This document shows positions 14,068 through 22,214 of a DNA stretch of 22,214 nt, piece by piece. This stretch comes from JAXGPL01 sp040766985 (GTDB lineage: Bacteria > Bacillota > Sulfobacillia > JAUYEG01): NCBI GenBank assembly GCA_040766985.1, contig JAXGPL010000027.1, forward strand, positions 1 to 22,214, given 5' to 3'. Position 1 is the stretch's first letter, and each line of letters begins with the position of its first letter. Position numbers and translations under genes: made by a program. A model generated the notes under the pieces. The model searched no databases, was not told where the DNA came from, and saw nothing but the letters and a program-made list of their open reading frames with translations.

Positions 14068-15413
14068 CCCGCCTGTGGCGAGGCGAGCCGGGCCAGTTCG
14101 CCGACGCTTGCCAGGTTCTCGAAGGACCTCACCGTGGCGATCAGCTCGCCAAGTTGTCCGGGTCCGCGGACCACGGCGCCGGCGACATCAACGAATTTGT
14201 GCTCGAGCTGGGCGTCAGACATCGGGTTGAGCCTGCTGCCGAGACAGTGCTCAACAAAGACCTCAACGCGCCCCCGCCCGCCGGTGAGGTTGGCCGTGAT
14301 GCGGACCTGGTCCTCGGCAAGCGAGGGATCCGCGACCGCGCTTACCCTCCGCCGTAGGTCGAGCACGTCGGGAGCGTTGACCCGCTCGTCCGCGAACTGT
14401 GCCAGGCCCACCCAGCCATCCAGTAATGCCGCCGCAGCGCAGTGAAAGACGCTGAACTTGGCCTCCAACCCGTCCCGTGGCGTTGTCTTGCCGGTCAACT
14501 CGAGGACCAGCGGGTGTACGTGCAACTCAAGCGACACGACATCGTCCGCTGAAACTCCCTGCTGCTCGCGCAAACGCACCACCCCGTCGATCGCTGGGTG
14601 GATCACGATGCCGCACGGAAAGGGCTTATAGCTGTTCGATCTGATCTGCCAATCCTCGCCCCAACCCTCGGTCAGCCGCGCGAGTTTGGGTTTCTCCGAG
14701 GTCACGTGCGCAAACCCGCGGGGAGCCTCAATCGCACGGGTTGAACTACTGACGCCCCGTGCGGCGAGAAGTGCGGCCTGTAGACCGTTTGCCGCCGCTT
14801 TGCCGGGATGCAAGGGTTTGGTATGCGTACCGAACATCTCCCGCAACCCAACCGGCTGCGTCGCGGCCATCCCCAAGGCCATCGCGGTCGCATGGCTGCC
14901 CAGGCCCTGCAGCCAGCAGCAAGCGGCAGCCGCCCCGAACGCTCCGACGCTTCCTGTGATGTGCCAGCCACGGTCGTAGTGCGATGGATACACGACTTGC
15001 GCTATGCGCTGTTCTGTCTCAACTCCGATGACAAACGCCTCCAGAGCCGCGCGGCCGTTGCCTCCGCGCCACTCCGCCAGGCTGAGCACTGCTGGGGCAA
15101 CGGGTGCGCTGGGGTGGAGGATCGTATCGAGGAAGGTGTCGTCATAGTCAAAGATGTGCGATGAAACCCCGTTGACCAAAGCCGCGTTTAAAGCATCGAC
15201 CTTGAGGCCGCGCCCGAATACGGTGGCCTGTCGGTTGCCGCCGATCTCAGAGGCGAGGTCCAGAACTATGTCAATCAGCGGATGCCGCGCCGCCCCGATT
15301 GCCACCCCCAGCCAGTTGAGCAGGCTGCGCTTGGCCTCCGCCAGTGCGGTTTCGGGAATCGACCCCGGCCTTGTGCCGGCGATCAGTTCGGCCAGCCGTG
15401 CAGTTGTCGTCAT
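14064..15413 (-). CDS. MmgE/PrpD-family protein (2-methylcitrate dehydratase / cis-aconitate decarboxylase-like)
   Basis: A 449-residue protein of the MmgE/PrpD family, whose members dehydrate 2-methylcitrate or decarboxylate cis-aconitate; many have unknown substrates. Features are the helical N-terminal domain with LLNWLGVAIG, the conserved SSHIFDYDDT motif (H86, D89-D92), VAPAVLSLAEW, GRGWHITGSVG-type segment DRGWHITGSVGAFGAAAA, HPGKAAANGLQAALLA and the SNSYKPFPCGIVIHPAID signature near residue 280. C-terminal residues KFSVFHCAAAAL are also typical. The ATG at 15413 has GGTGG 9 nt upstream. The frame is open further upstream without a convincing start. It is the first gene of a two-gene unit with the CocE-type hydrolase, suggesting joint turnover of an ester- or amide-linked organic acid (inference). 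Confidence 0.92.
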   Translation of the reverse strand: MTTTARLAELIAGTRPGSIPETALAEAKRSLLNWLGVAIGAARHPLIDIVLDLASEIGGNRQATVFGRGLKVDALNAALVNGVSSHIFDYDDTFLDTILHPSAPVAPAVLSLAEWRGGNGRAALEAFVIGVETEQRIAQVVYPSHYDRGWHITGSVGAFGAAAACCWLQGLGSHATAMALGMAATQPVGLREMFGTHTKPLHPGKAAANGLQAALLAARGVSSSTRAIEAPRGFAHVTSEKPKLARLTEGWGEDWQIRSNSYKPFPCGIVIHPAIDGVVRLREQQGVSADDVVSLELHVHPLVLELTGKTTPRDGLEAKFSVFHCAAAALLDGWVGLAQFADERVNAPDVLDLRRRVSAVADPSLAEDQVRITANLTGGRGRVEVFVEHCLGSRLNPMSDAQLEHKFVDVAGAVVRGPGQLGELIATVRSFENLASVGELARLASPQAG

Positions 15414-15728
15414 AATGTCATGCCACCCCTCTGGCCGGGGCTGGCGCCCCCGGACCGGTTCTTCCCGCCCCGCACCACGGGCCACAGGGCTCCACGGGCA
15501 AGGGTTTTCCCGCTATTTCCCGCATATCTCCGCCCGCATCTTCCGCGCAGCCCGTTTCCTGTACCTTCGCCGCCGGGCGGCACGGGGCCTACCTTTTCCA
15601 TCCTCGCAGCCCCGGTGGTACGCTATTTGCTGTCGACCGGTTGCGGCCAGGCGGTGAAGGTTTCCTCCCCCAAAGGGCGAACAAGTATTCGCCATAGCCG
15701 CACCGGGCATACCAGGGGAGCGGGGGCG

Positions 15729-18700
15729 ATGGGAGTGAGTCACGAGCCATTGAGCGACGACTTCTGGGCGAGCCTGAGCGGCGGCGTACACCCCGCGGTC
15801 AGGGCGTGGTTTGAGAGCAAATTGGGCGGGCCGACCGAGCCTCAGCGCCTGGGCTGGCCGGCTATCGCACGCGGGGATAACGCCCTGATCCTTGCCCCGA
15901 CCGGTTCGGGCAAGACCCTGGCAGCGTTCCTGATGGCCATCAACGATCTCTGTCTGCGCGCTTCGCTCGGCGAGGACCTCCAGCGCGTCGAGGGGCCGCA
16001 AGTGCTGTACATATCGCCGCTCAAGGCGCTCAACAACGATATCCACCGCAACCTCGAGCTTCCGCTGGCGGGGATTGCCGATGCCGCCTCCCGCATGGGC
16101 GTCGTGCTTCCGGCGTTCCGGTCAGCCGTGCGGACCGGTGATACGCCATCCGACGAGCGCAGGCGGATCTTCCGGGAGCCCCCGCATATCCTGATCACCA
16201 CACCGGAGTCGCTGTTCCTGATGCTCTGCTCCAAAGGACGGGTTCTTCTCAGGCATGTCCGCACGGTCATCGTCGACGAGATTCACGCTCTGTTTCCCAA
16301 CAAGCGTGGCACGCAACTGGCCCTGGCTCTTGAGTACCTGCAGGAGTTGGTCCCGTTCGCCCAGCAGCGTATCGGTCTTTCGGCAACGCAGCGGCCTTTG
16401 GAGGATATCGCAGCCTACCTTGGCGGAGGATCGGCGGCCGCGGATGGATCGGGCTGGCGGCAACGGCCGGTCGAGATTATCCAGACCCCCGGTCGCAAGG
16501 CCCTCGATGTGCAGATCTCGCTTCCCGTGACTGACTTCGCCGACTTGCCGGAGCACACGATCTGGCCCGAGATCTACCGGGAGGTCTACGAGCTGGCAGC
16601 CACGCACCGGACGACGCTGGTATTCGTCAACAACCGGCAGGTCGGCGAGCGCATCGCGGTCGCCCTTAACGACCTCGCCGGCGAGGACTTCTGCCGGGTC
16701 CACCACGGGAGTGTTTCGCGCGAGGTTCGCCTGGACACGGAGCAGGCCCTCAAAGCCGGCCAGTTGCGGTGCCTCGTCGCCACGTCGACCCTTGAGTTGG
16801 GTATCGACGTTGGGCAGATCGATCTCGTCGTCCAGGTCGAGTCCCCGCGAGAGGTTTCCCGGGGGCTGCAGCGGGTCGGGCGCGCCGGACACGTCCCCGG
16901 CAAGCCCAGCAAGGGGCGGATCATCCCCAAAACCCGGCACGACCTGCTTGAGGCGGCAGTAATCGCAGAGCGGATGCGCTCGGGTTGGATTGAGCCGCAA
17001 TCAGCCCAGAGCAACGCCCTTGATGTGTTGGCGCAGTTCGTGACCGGATTGGCTATCGAGCGCCCCCGGCGCGCCGACGAGATCTACGGCATCATTCGCC
17101 GCACCTACAACTACCGGGCGCTGGGCGCGCGGGAGTTCGAGAGCGTCCTTGGCATGGCGAGCGGCCATTTCGACACCGGGGAGTACCTCGAGCTTCGGCC
17201 GTTGGTCTACTGGGACCGCGTCAACGGAGTGGTCTCCGCGTCGGAGCGCGGCAAGCGGCTTGTCTACACCAGCGGCGGCACCATCCCGGACCGCGGCGAC
17301 TATTCCGTATACCTGCAGGGCGAGGGGGTTCGCCTTGGGACGCTCGACGAGGAGTTCGTCTACGAGCGGCGCATCGGCGACCGGTTCAGCCTCGGGACCT
17401 CAGCGTGGCGGATCACCCAGATCCAGCACGACCGGGTGATTGTCGCGCCAGCGACGGGAGGACCCCGCGTTCCCTTTTGGAAGGGCGAGATGTTCGGCCG
17501 GCCCTATCTGCTCGGCAAGGCTATGGCGGAGTTCATGGCCGAGGCAGACGCCGCCCTCCGGCGCGAGGAAGCGGCCGGCGAGCGCGGGCAGGATCCGTTC
17601 TGGGCAACCTGGTCGGAGCAGGCCGGGATCGATGAGGCAACGCGAGATGCCTTGCGTGCGTACCTTAGTGACCAGTACCGCGCGACGGGGGCGCTCCCGT
17701 CCAAGCGGGCTCTGGTCGTCGAGGAGTTTCGGGATGAACTGGGCCAGTGGCGAGTCGTCCTCCACTCCCCGTACGGGCGGAGGGTCAACGACCCCCTGGC
17801 GCTGCTGCTTGAGCAGAGCCTTGCCGTGCACGGGCACCCGGGCCTCGACCTCGTCGTCACCGATGACGCGATCCTCCTCGGTGGCACGACCTCCGAGTTG
17901 CCGCCACCCGTCGACCCCACAGCGATCGACGGCGCCAGGCTTGCCTCCTGGCTGGCCGTTCTGGTCCGCAAGACGGTCATGTTCGGCCGGCTGTTCCGCG
18001 AAGCGGCGGGGCGGGCCCTGATCCTTCCCCGGCTGCCGTACGGGCGCAAGCGCACGCCCCTCTGGTTATCACGGCGCAAGTCGGCGGCCCTACTGCAGGT
18101 CGTTGAGCGGTTGCCGGGTTTCCCATTGGTCCAGGAGGCGCTGCGCGAGGCCCTTGCCTCGGTGTACGACCTGAACGGACTCGCAGAGGTGGTTGGCGGA
18201 CTCCATACCGGACTGATCGAGGTCATCCGGGTACGCCGCCAGGGGGCTTCGCCATTCGCCAGGCCGGTCCTGTTCGCGGCCATGGGGGCTTTCCTTTACG
18301 GTGACGACCTGCCGCCTGCCGAGCGGCGTCTGCGCTACCTTGGCCTTGACCACGAGGCTTTGGACGACCTGCTTGGGCGAGCCCATTTGCGGGAGTTGCT
18401 TGACCCGGCGGCGATCGAAGCCGCCACACGGCGTGCGCGCCCGGAGAGCCTTGCCGCAAGCCCCCCGACAAAGGCCGACGAGATGCACGACTGGCTTTTG
18501 CGCCACGGCGAGCTCGCTGCCGGCGACGTTCCCCCTGCAATCCGGCCCATGCTCGCAGAGCTCGAGGCCGCAGGGCGCACTGTCCTACTGAACTGGCCGG
18601 GTGCCTCAGCCCCGGGCCCCTGCTGGGTGGCGGCCGAGCACCTGCCTGATTACGAGGCGCTGCTGGCCGAACACCGTGCCGGGCCCCAAGCGGGGGAGGT

Positions 18701-20195
18701 TCTGCCAGTATCGTCCCTGGAGCCGCTGGTTCGCCGGTACGCCCGCCGGGAGAGCCCGTTTACGGCCGATGCGATCGCGGGGTATTTTGGTGTAGACCGA
18801 TCCCGGATGCAGCAGCTACTCGGCACCCTGGCGGGCCAGGGATCGCTTCGGCGGGGTGAGTTCCGTCCCGGTGGGGTGGGGGACGAGTGGGTTGATCCCT
18901 CCCTTCTGGCCGAGATGCACAGGCGTAGCCTTGCCCTTGCCCGGCGCTCGGTAGAGCCGGTTTCCCCGGAGGGGTATGCGGTCTTCCTGCAGCAATGGCA
19001 GGGCCTCGGACCGGCCAACCGCCGCCGGGGACCTGACGGCCTTTATCAGACCCTCGAGCAACTGCAGGGCGCTGTGCTGCCGGCCGCGGACTGGGAGTCG
19101 ACGGTTCTTCCGCTCCGGGTGGAGGACTACTCACCCGGTCTTCTCGATGCCGCATTGGCAGGCGGCCTGTGGCGGTGGGTCGCATCGGGCAGGCCTGAGC
19201 GGCTCAAGGTCGCGATCTGGCCGGCGGACGCCCTCGGTTCCGCGCCACCTTTGTCGGTCTGCCCTATGCCATCCTCATGCACGGGCACCGCTACGCCTGA
19301 TGCCACGGCAGCCGTCGCCGGCGAGATGTCCGGTCAGGCCCGCCGCGTTCTGGAGATGCTGGATGCGCATGGGGCGCAGTTCATCGCCGGTTTGTGGCGG
19401 CAATCGGGCCTTGCTCCCGGCGAGGTCTTGGTTGCTCTGGAGCAGCTTCTGGCACAGGGGTTGGTTACCAACGACACCTTTGGACCGATCCGGTACCTGC
19501 TGTCCCTTGGCCCTGAGCATCGTTCGCTGCCGCGCACCCTCACCAGCCAGGTCCTCTCCCGCATGGCGCGCTGGTCGACGGTGCCTGTTCCTGCCGCGGA
19601 CGACGAGGCTGCGGCAGGACAGCTACTTAAACGTTACGGGCTGGTCTGCCGGGAGGTAGCTTCGGCGGAGCAGATGCCCTGGCCCGGCCTCCTCGCTACA
19701 CTGAGCCGCATGGAAGCGCTGGGCACTGTTCGCCGTGGTTACTTCGTCCGCGGGCTCAGCGGCATGCAGTTCGCGCTGCCCGAGGCAGTCGAGAGGCTGA
19801 GGGCAGCGGCGGGCGAGGGGCCGGCCGCCGCCGAGCCCGTCGCCGTCGTCGATGGTGATCCAGCTTGGGCATGGGGCAGGATTCTACCCTGGCCGGCGGA
19901 CCTGCCGGAGCGACCCCGTCCCCCGGCCGCGCTTGTCACCATCGCGGGGCGGCCCCTGCTGGCCTGCGAGGGCAGGCCCCTCCGGCTGACGAGGCTGACC
20001 GAGGCGCCCATCGAGGACCTCTTGCCAGCCCTTCGCCGTCTCACTGATGTAGCGCAGCTGTCCGCAGGGGGCCGCCTTGAGGTCGCAGCGTTCGAGGGAC
20101 AGCCGGTTCGCGAGACCCCGGTGGCAGGCATGCTCGCTGACCTCGGTTTTACCGCCGCGCCGCTGTCGATGGTCCGTTACAGCCGGCTCCCATAG
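15729..20195 (+). CDS. lhr: Long-form Lhr ATP-dependent helicase
   Basis: A 1488-residue superfamily-2 helicase matching full-length bacterial Lhr (about 1500 residues). The Q-motif-like PTEPQRLGW is at 35-43 and Walker A APTGSGKT at 56-63. ISPLKALNND comes next, then DEIH at about 182-185 (motif II) and SATQRPLEDIAAYLGG (motif III). RecA2 carries FVNNRQVGERIA, VHHGSVSREVR, ATSTLELGIDVG and RVGRAGH at about 381-387. The winged-helix and Lhr-specific domains follow (WDRVNGVVSASERG, GTLDEEFVYERRIGDRFSLG, PYGRRVNDPLALLL, YGRKRTP). The long C-terminal region seen in actinobacterial and E. coli Lhr is complete. Mycobacterial Lhr is a 3'-5' DNA translocase linked to DNA repair. The ATG at 15729 has AGGGGAG 8 nt upstream. 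The 243 bp before it, shared with divergent mmgE, shows no promoter I can assign. Confidence 0.96.
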   Translation: MGVSHEPLSDDFWASLSGGVHPAVRAWFESKLGGPTEPQRLGWPAIARGDNALILAPTGSGKTLAAFLMAINDLCLRASLGEDLQRVEGPQVLYISPLKALNNDIHRNLELPLAGIADAASRMGVVLPAFRSAVRTGDTPSDERRRIFREPPHILITTPESLFLMLCSKGRVLLRHVRTVIVDEIHALFPNKRGTQLALALEYLQELVPFAQQRIGLSATQRPLEDIAAYLGGGSAAADGSGWRQRPVEIIQTPGRKALDVQISLPVTDFADLPEHTIWPEIYREVYELAATHRTTLVFVNNRQVGERIAVALNDLAGEDFCRVHHGSVSREVRLDTEQALKAGQLRCLVATSTLELGIDVGQIDLVVQVESPREVSRGLQRVGRAGHVPGKPSKGRIIPKTRHDLLEAAVIAERMRSGWIEPQSAQSNALDVLAQFVTGLAIERPRRADEIYGIIRRTYNYRALGAREFESVLGMASGHFDTGEYLELRPLVYWDRVNGVVSASERGKRLVYTSGGTIPDRGDYSVYLQGEGVRLGTLDEEFVYERRIGDRFSLGTSAWRITQIQHDRVIVAPATGGPRVPFWKGEMFGRPYLLGKAMAEFMAEADAALRREEAAGERGQDPFWATWSEQAGIDEATRDALRAYLSDQYRATGALPSKRALVVEEFRDELGQWRVVLHSPYGRRVNDPLALLLEQSLAVHGHPGLDLVVTDDAILLGGTTSELPPPVDPTAIDGARLASWLAVLVRKTVMFGRLFREAAGRALILPRLPYGRKRTPLWLSRRKSAALLQVVERLPGFPLVQEALREALASVYDLNGLAEVVGGLHTGLIEVIRVRRQGASPFARPVLFAAMGAFLYGDDLPPAERRLRYLGLDHEALDDLLGRAHLRELLDPAAIEAATRRARPESLAASPPTKADEMHDWLLRHGELAAGDVPPAIRPMLAELEAAGRTVLLNWPGASAPGPCWVAAEHLPDYEALLAEHRAGPQAGEVLPVSSLEPLVRRYARRESPFTADAIAGYFGVDRSRMQQLLGTLAGQGSLRRGEFRPGGVGDEWVDPSLLAEMHRRSLALARRSVEPVSPEGYAVFLQQWQGLGPANRRRGPDGLYQTLEQLQGAVLPAADWESTVLPLRVEDYSPGLLDAALAGGLWRWVASGRPERLKVAIWPADALGSAPPLSVCPMPSSCTGTATPDATAAVAGEMSGQARRVLEMLDAHGAQFIAGLWRQSGLAPGEVLVALEQLLAQGLVTNDTFGPIRYLLSLGPEHRSLPRTLTSQVLSRMARWSTVPVPAADDEAAAGQLLKRYGLVCREVASAEQMPWPGLLATLSRMEALGTVRRGYFVRGLSGMQFALPEAVERLRAAAGEGPAAAEPVAVVDGDPAWAWGRILPWPADLPERPRPPAALVTIAGRPLLACEGRPLRLTRLTEAPIEDLLPALRRLTDVAQLSAGGRLEVAAFEGQPVRETPVAGMLADLGFTAAPLSMVRYSRLP

Positions 20196-20320
20196 CCATA
20201 GACATTTCTGCCGAGACGGTATCGCTGGCCTCATGGCGCCTCACATTGTAGCAATTGTAGGAAACGGCTGACGCGGCCGGAATTAGTCTTCCAGTCATAA
20301 GTCCGCGGGGGGTGGCCGGT

Positions 20321-20758
20321 ATGGATCAACGTCCACAGGATGCCTTTCTTTGCGCCCGTCCGGGCATCAACCCCAACTCCAGCGGCCATGGTATCTACAT
20401 GGTCGGGTTCGCTCTTCTGACTTTCGGCGGTTTTGCCTTGGTTGTGTACCTTGCATCACAGATGGTGCCCAGCTCCGGCACGACCGTGGAGGGCGGCATC
20501 GCCCAGGCGCCGGGGGACGACATCCGGGTCAAGACCGCGGTGCGGCTGGCTCTCCGGCACAACGATCGTACCGGCGAGCTGTTGCCCAAGATCGACGTCC
20601 AGGTCGACGGGGCATGGGTGATTCTGACCGGCTCCGTGCCGTCTGCCGGCGAATCCGCTCTGGTTGCAGAGGTTGCGCGGTCTGCGGCGGGTGGCAGGGC
20701 GCTGGCCAACCGGCTGGTCATTTCGGAAGCTCCGGCGGAAGGCGGTCAGAACCGGTAG
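20321..20758 (+). CDS. Membrane-anchored BON-domain protein
   Basis: A 145-residue protein with a short cytoplasmic N-terminus, one transmembrane helix at about 25-47 (MVGFALLTFGGFALVVYL) and a C-terminal BON domain (about 65-140). The BON signature is DIRVKTAVRLALRHND, the central VQVDGAWVILTGSVPSAGE and the closing GGRALANRLVISE. BON domains bind phospholipid or peptidoglycan-associated ligands in OsmY and secretin-type proteins. Here the domain is predicted outside the membrane (inference). The ATG at 20321 follows a G6 run by about 8 nt; the GTG at 20312 in the same frame lies within that run. Its TAG stop shares one base with the GTG of the radical SAM gene, so it begins a three-gene operon. 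Confidence 0.8.
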   Translation: MDQRPQDAFLCARPGINPNSSGHGIYMVGFALLTFGGFALVVYLASQMVPSSGTTVEGGIAQAPGDDIRVKTAVRLALRHNDRTGELLPKIDVQVDGAWVILTGSVPSAGESALVAEVARSAAGGRALANRLVISEAPAEGGQNR

Positions 20759-22059
20759 TGCGCATCCACCGACTGAGGTTTGAAGCGTTCGGCGCCATCG
20801 CCGCTACCGTGGATCCCGTGTCGCTGTTCTGGCTTTCGCGGAGTCAAACGCGCCAATTGGGATATGATGACGGCGAAGCGTGGAATGTGCCGGACCCCTG
20901 CGACCCAGGGAGCCCTGGCGGAGTTCACGCGGCCGCTTCGCTGCCCGGCGCTCGTGCTCCAGTCTGGCAGATGGCCCGCCGGCCGGTCGAGGCGGAGATC
21001 GTGATCACAACCCGCTGCGACCGCGCTTGCCCCTGCTGCTATGTCGGCGCGTCCCCCTCCGGCACCGATATCACCTACGACACACTGGTCCAAAGACTCG
21101 ACTACCTGGCCAGCCTGGAGCCGTTTCACGTTGCACTCGGCGGAGGCGAGCCGCTCCTGCATCCAGATCTCTTTCGCGTGGCCGAACACGCGGCGGGGAT
21201 GGGCATGCTGCTCAGCACGACGACGAGCGGGCGGTTGGTGACGCCCGCGTGGGCCGAGCGGGCAGCGGCCTTGTTCAGCAGGGTCAATGTCAGCATAGAC
21301 CTGCCGGGGGGACCAAAGGCGTACTCCGGTGAAGACGTTGACCAGTCCTGGCGGGCGATCCGGGTGTTGCGCGAAGCAGGCGTGGCTTCGGGCGCCAATT
21401 TCATAGTCACTCAGGGCAACCTTGAGCGGCTGCCCGAGGCCTTTGACCGTGCGGCCGGCGCCGGAGCCGACAGTATCCTGCTTCTCCGGCTAAAGCCCGG
21501 TGCGCGCGGCGTCTTCGCACATGAGAGCGCATACGCAGGCTCGGGTATGCTGCCCGGTCTCCTTCCCCTGGCCGAGCGTCTGTATCGCGAGACAGGCCTT
21601 GACTTTCATCTCGATTGCGCACTTGCCCCTCTGATCCTCAGTTCGGATATCCCCGACCAGCATCTCGCTCGCTGGGCAGTGGCCGGGTGTATCGCGGGCA
21701 GCCTTCTGGCGACGGTCGACGCCCAAGGCATGGTGCGCCCATGCAGCCACATGGCCACAGTCGTGTGTGACATCCGCGACCTCCCGGCCGGGTGGCTCGA
21801 GTCACCTCTGGCCGCCGGAGTCCGCCGCCGTTGGCAGCGCCAGACTGGCAATTGTGCTGCATGTCCGCGCCTTCCTCTCTGTGGCGGGGGGTGTGCCGCG
21901 GTTGCGCAGCGGCTACATCTGGGCCTCCACGCGCCTGACCCCGGTCTACCGTGCACGAGGTCCGGTGGGGGGACGGCGCTGACCCGGACAGCAGGTCCGA
22001 GCACGATTTCCGGACAAGACCACCTGGCAGGGCACCAAGGCCAGACGGGGAAGGTGTGA
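20758..22059 (+). CDS. Radical SAM/SPASM-domain protein with uncharacterised N-terminal domain
   Basis: A 433-residue radical SAM enzyme. The 4Fe-4S site is C87-x3-C91-x2-C94 within TTRCDRACPCCYVGA, and LGGGEPLLHPDL near 128 is the SAM-binding GGE motif. A C-terminal SPASM-like region binds auxiliary clusters: C311, then DAQGMVRPC (C329), then the NCAACPRLPLCGGGC cluster near 365-380. Residues 1-80 form a separate domain (RLRFEAFGAIAATVDP, SLFWLSRSQTRQLGY) that I cannot name; in peptide-maturing radical SAM enzymes this position often holds a peptide-recognition domain. The last 40 residues are low-complexity. The start is GTG 20758, overlapping the BON stop by one base; the end overlaps the kinase start (GTGA). 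Likely a peptide or protein maturase. The substrate is unknown and no precursor gene is visible. Confidence 0.88.
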   Translation: MRIHRLRFEAFGAIAATVDPVSLFWLSRSQTRQLGYDDGEAWNVPDPCDPGSPGGVHAAASLPGARAPVWQMARRPVEAEIVITTRCDRACPCCYVGASPSGTDITYDTLVQRLDYLASLEPFHVALGGGEPLLHPDLFRVAEHAAGMGMLLSTTTSGRLVTPAWAERAAALFSRVNVSIDLPGGPKAYSGEDVDQSWRAIRVLREAGVASGANFIVTQGNLERLPEAFDRAAGAGADSILLLRLKPGARGVFAHESAYAGSGMLPGLLPLAERLYRETGLDFHLDCALAPLILSSDIPDQHLARWAVAGCIAGSLLATVDAQGMVRPCSHMATVVCDIRDLPAGWLESPLAAGVRRRWQRQTGNCAACPRLPLCGGGCAAVAQRLHLGLHAPDPGLPCTRSGGGTALTRTAGPSTISGQDHLAGHQGQTGKV

Positions 22060-22214
22060 GCATCTTCGAGATACCCGAGATCTTGACAAAGAAGGTTTAC
22101 CGCGCTTTCGGCGAGGACGGCCTGCGGTGGTTGGACCGCCTCCCTGCGCTGCATGCAGCGTGCGCTAGACGATGGCGCCTGCGGGATTGCCGGGTTTCCG
22201 GCGTGATCTCGTTC
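22056..22214 (+). CDS. Aminoglycoside/hydroxyurea-type kinase (APH(6)/Hur-like), N-terminal fragment
   Basis: The first 53 codons of a gene that leaves the window. The peptide VSIFEIPEILTKKVYRAFGEDG, then LRWLDRLPALHAACARRWRL, resembles the N-terminus of the aminoglycoside-6/hydroxyurea phosphotransferase family (IPE.L...I....GE.G..WL..LP.L...C...W.L). The GTG at 22056 overlaps the TGA of the radical SAM gene by four bases, with GGGG five bases ahead, so translation is probably coupled. Catalytic motifs lie outside the window, so the assignment rests on the N-terminus alone. In non-producers such kinases often act on unknown small substrates. Confidence 0.6.
   Translation, partial: MSIFEIPEILTKKVYRAFGEDGLRWLDRLPALHAACARRWRLRDCRVSGVISF

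Noticed and set aside
15282..15728. In-frame upstream extension of the Lhr ORF by 149 codons
   Set aside because: It overlaps the mmgE coding region, and a good Shine-Dalgarno precedes the ATG at 15729 where Lhr homologues begin. The extension is just an open frame in GC-rich DNA.
20244..20262. ATTGTAG-type direct repeat before the BON operon as an operator or promoter
   Set aside because: Only two short copies exist and no -35/-10 pair with proper spacing could be built around them.
20233..20271. Twelve-codon ORF (MAPHIVAIVGNG) before the BON gene as a RiPP precursor
   Set aside because: It has no ribosome-binding site, no leader region, and is far too short for a radical SAM precursor.

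Overview
The window is a gene-dense, high-GC stretch of bacterial chromosome with about fifteen genes and almost no spare sequence. Strong Shine-Dalgarno sites, frequent GTG and TTG starts, a near-consensus sigma-A promoter (TTGACA-17-TATACA) and a secreted CAP/YkwD protein suggest a Gram-positive lineage, most likely a high-GC Bacillota. That placement is inference; Chloroflexota or Actinomycetota are not excluded. No tRNA, rRNA, CRISPR array, insertion sequence or phage gene was seen.

Left part (1-9.5 kb): three M20-superfamily metallohydrolases of different subtypes lie within 6.7 kb: a partial M20D amidohydrolase on the minus strand, an ArgE/DapE-like enzyme on the plus strand and a carboxypeptidase-like enzyme on the minus strand. 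The second carries one frameshift and the third carries three. Between them is a two-gene operon of CNNM/CorC-type DUF21-CBS membrane proteins and a small DUF2892 membrane protein. Next come a UbiA-family prenyltransferase (menaquinone-type), a convergent EamA-type exporter whose N-terminal part shows mutually compensating frameshifts, and a secreted CAP-domain protein.

Middle part (9.5-15.5 kb): a D-cysteine desulfhydrase-like PLP enzyme is divergent from the CAP gene, and the predicted promoters of the two genes overlap at their -10 boxes. An MFS exporter follows. On the opposite strand is a translationally coupled pair, MmgE/PrpD-family protein then CocE/NonD-family hydrolase. Together with the M20 enzymes this part has a peptide, amino-acid and small-acid breakdown and export character.

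Right part (15.7-22.2 kb): a full-length, about 1490-residue Lhr helicase is followed by a tightly overlapping operon: a membrane-anchored BON-domain protein, a radical SAM/SPASM protein with an unassigned N-terminal domain, and the start of an aminoglycoside/hydroxyurea-type kinase that runs off the window. This operon is the best candidate for an undescribed system. No RiPP precursor gene is visible inside the window.

The indels are confined to about 1.6-8.5 kb, and several sit at short homopolymers. Genes from 9.6 kb onward, including the 4.5 kb lhr, are intact. The left part may therefore hold sequencing or assembly errors, or genuine gene decay, and its proteins should be read with that in mind.
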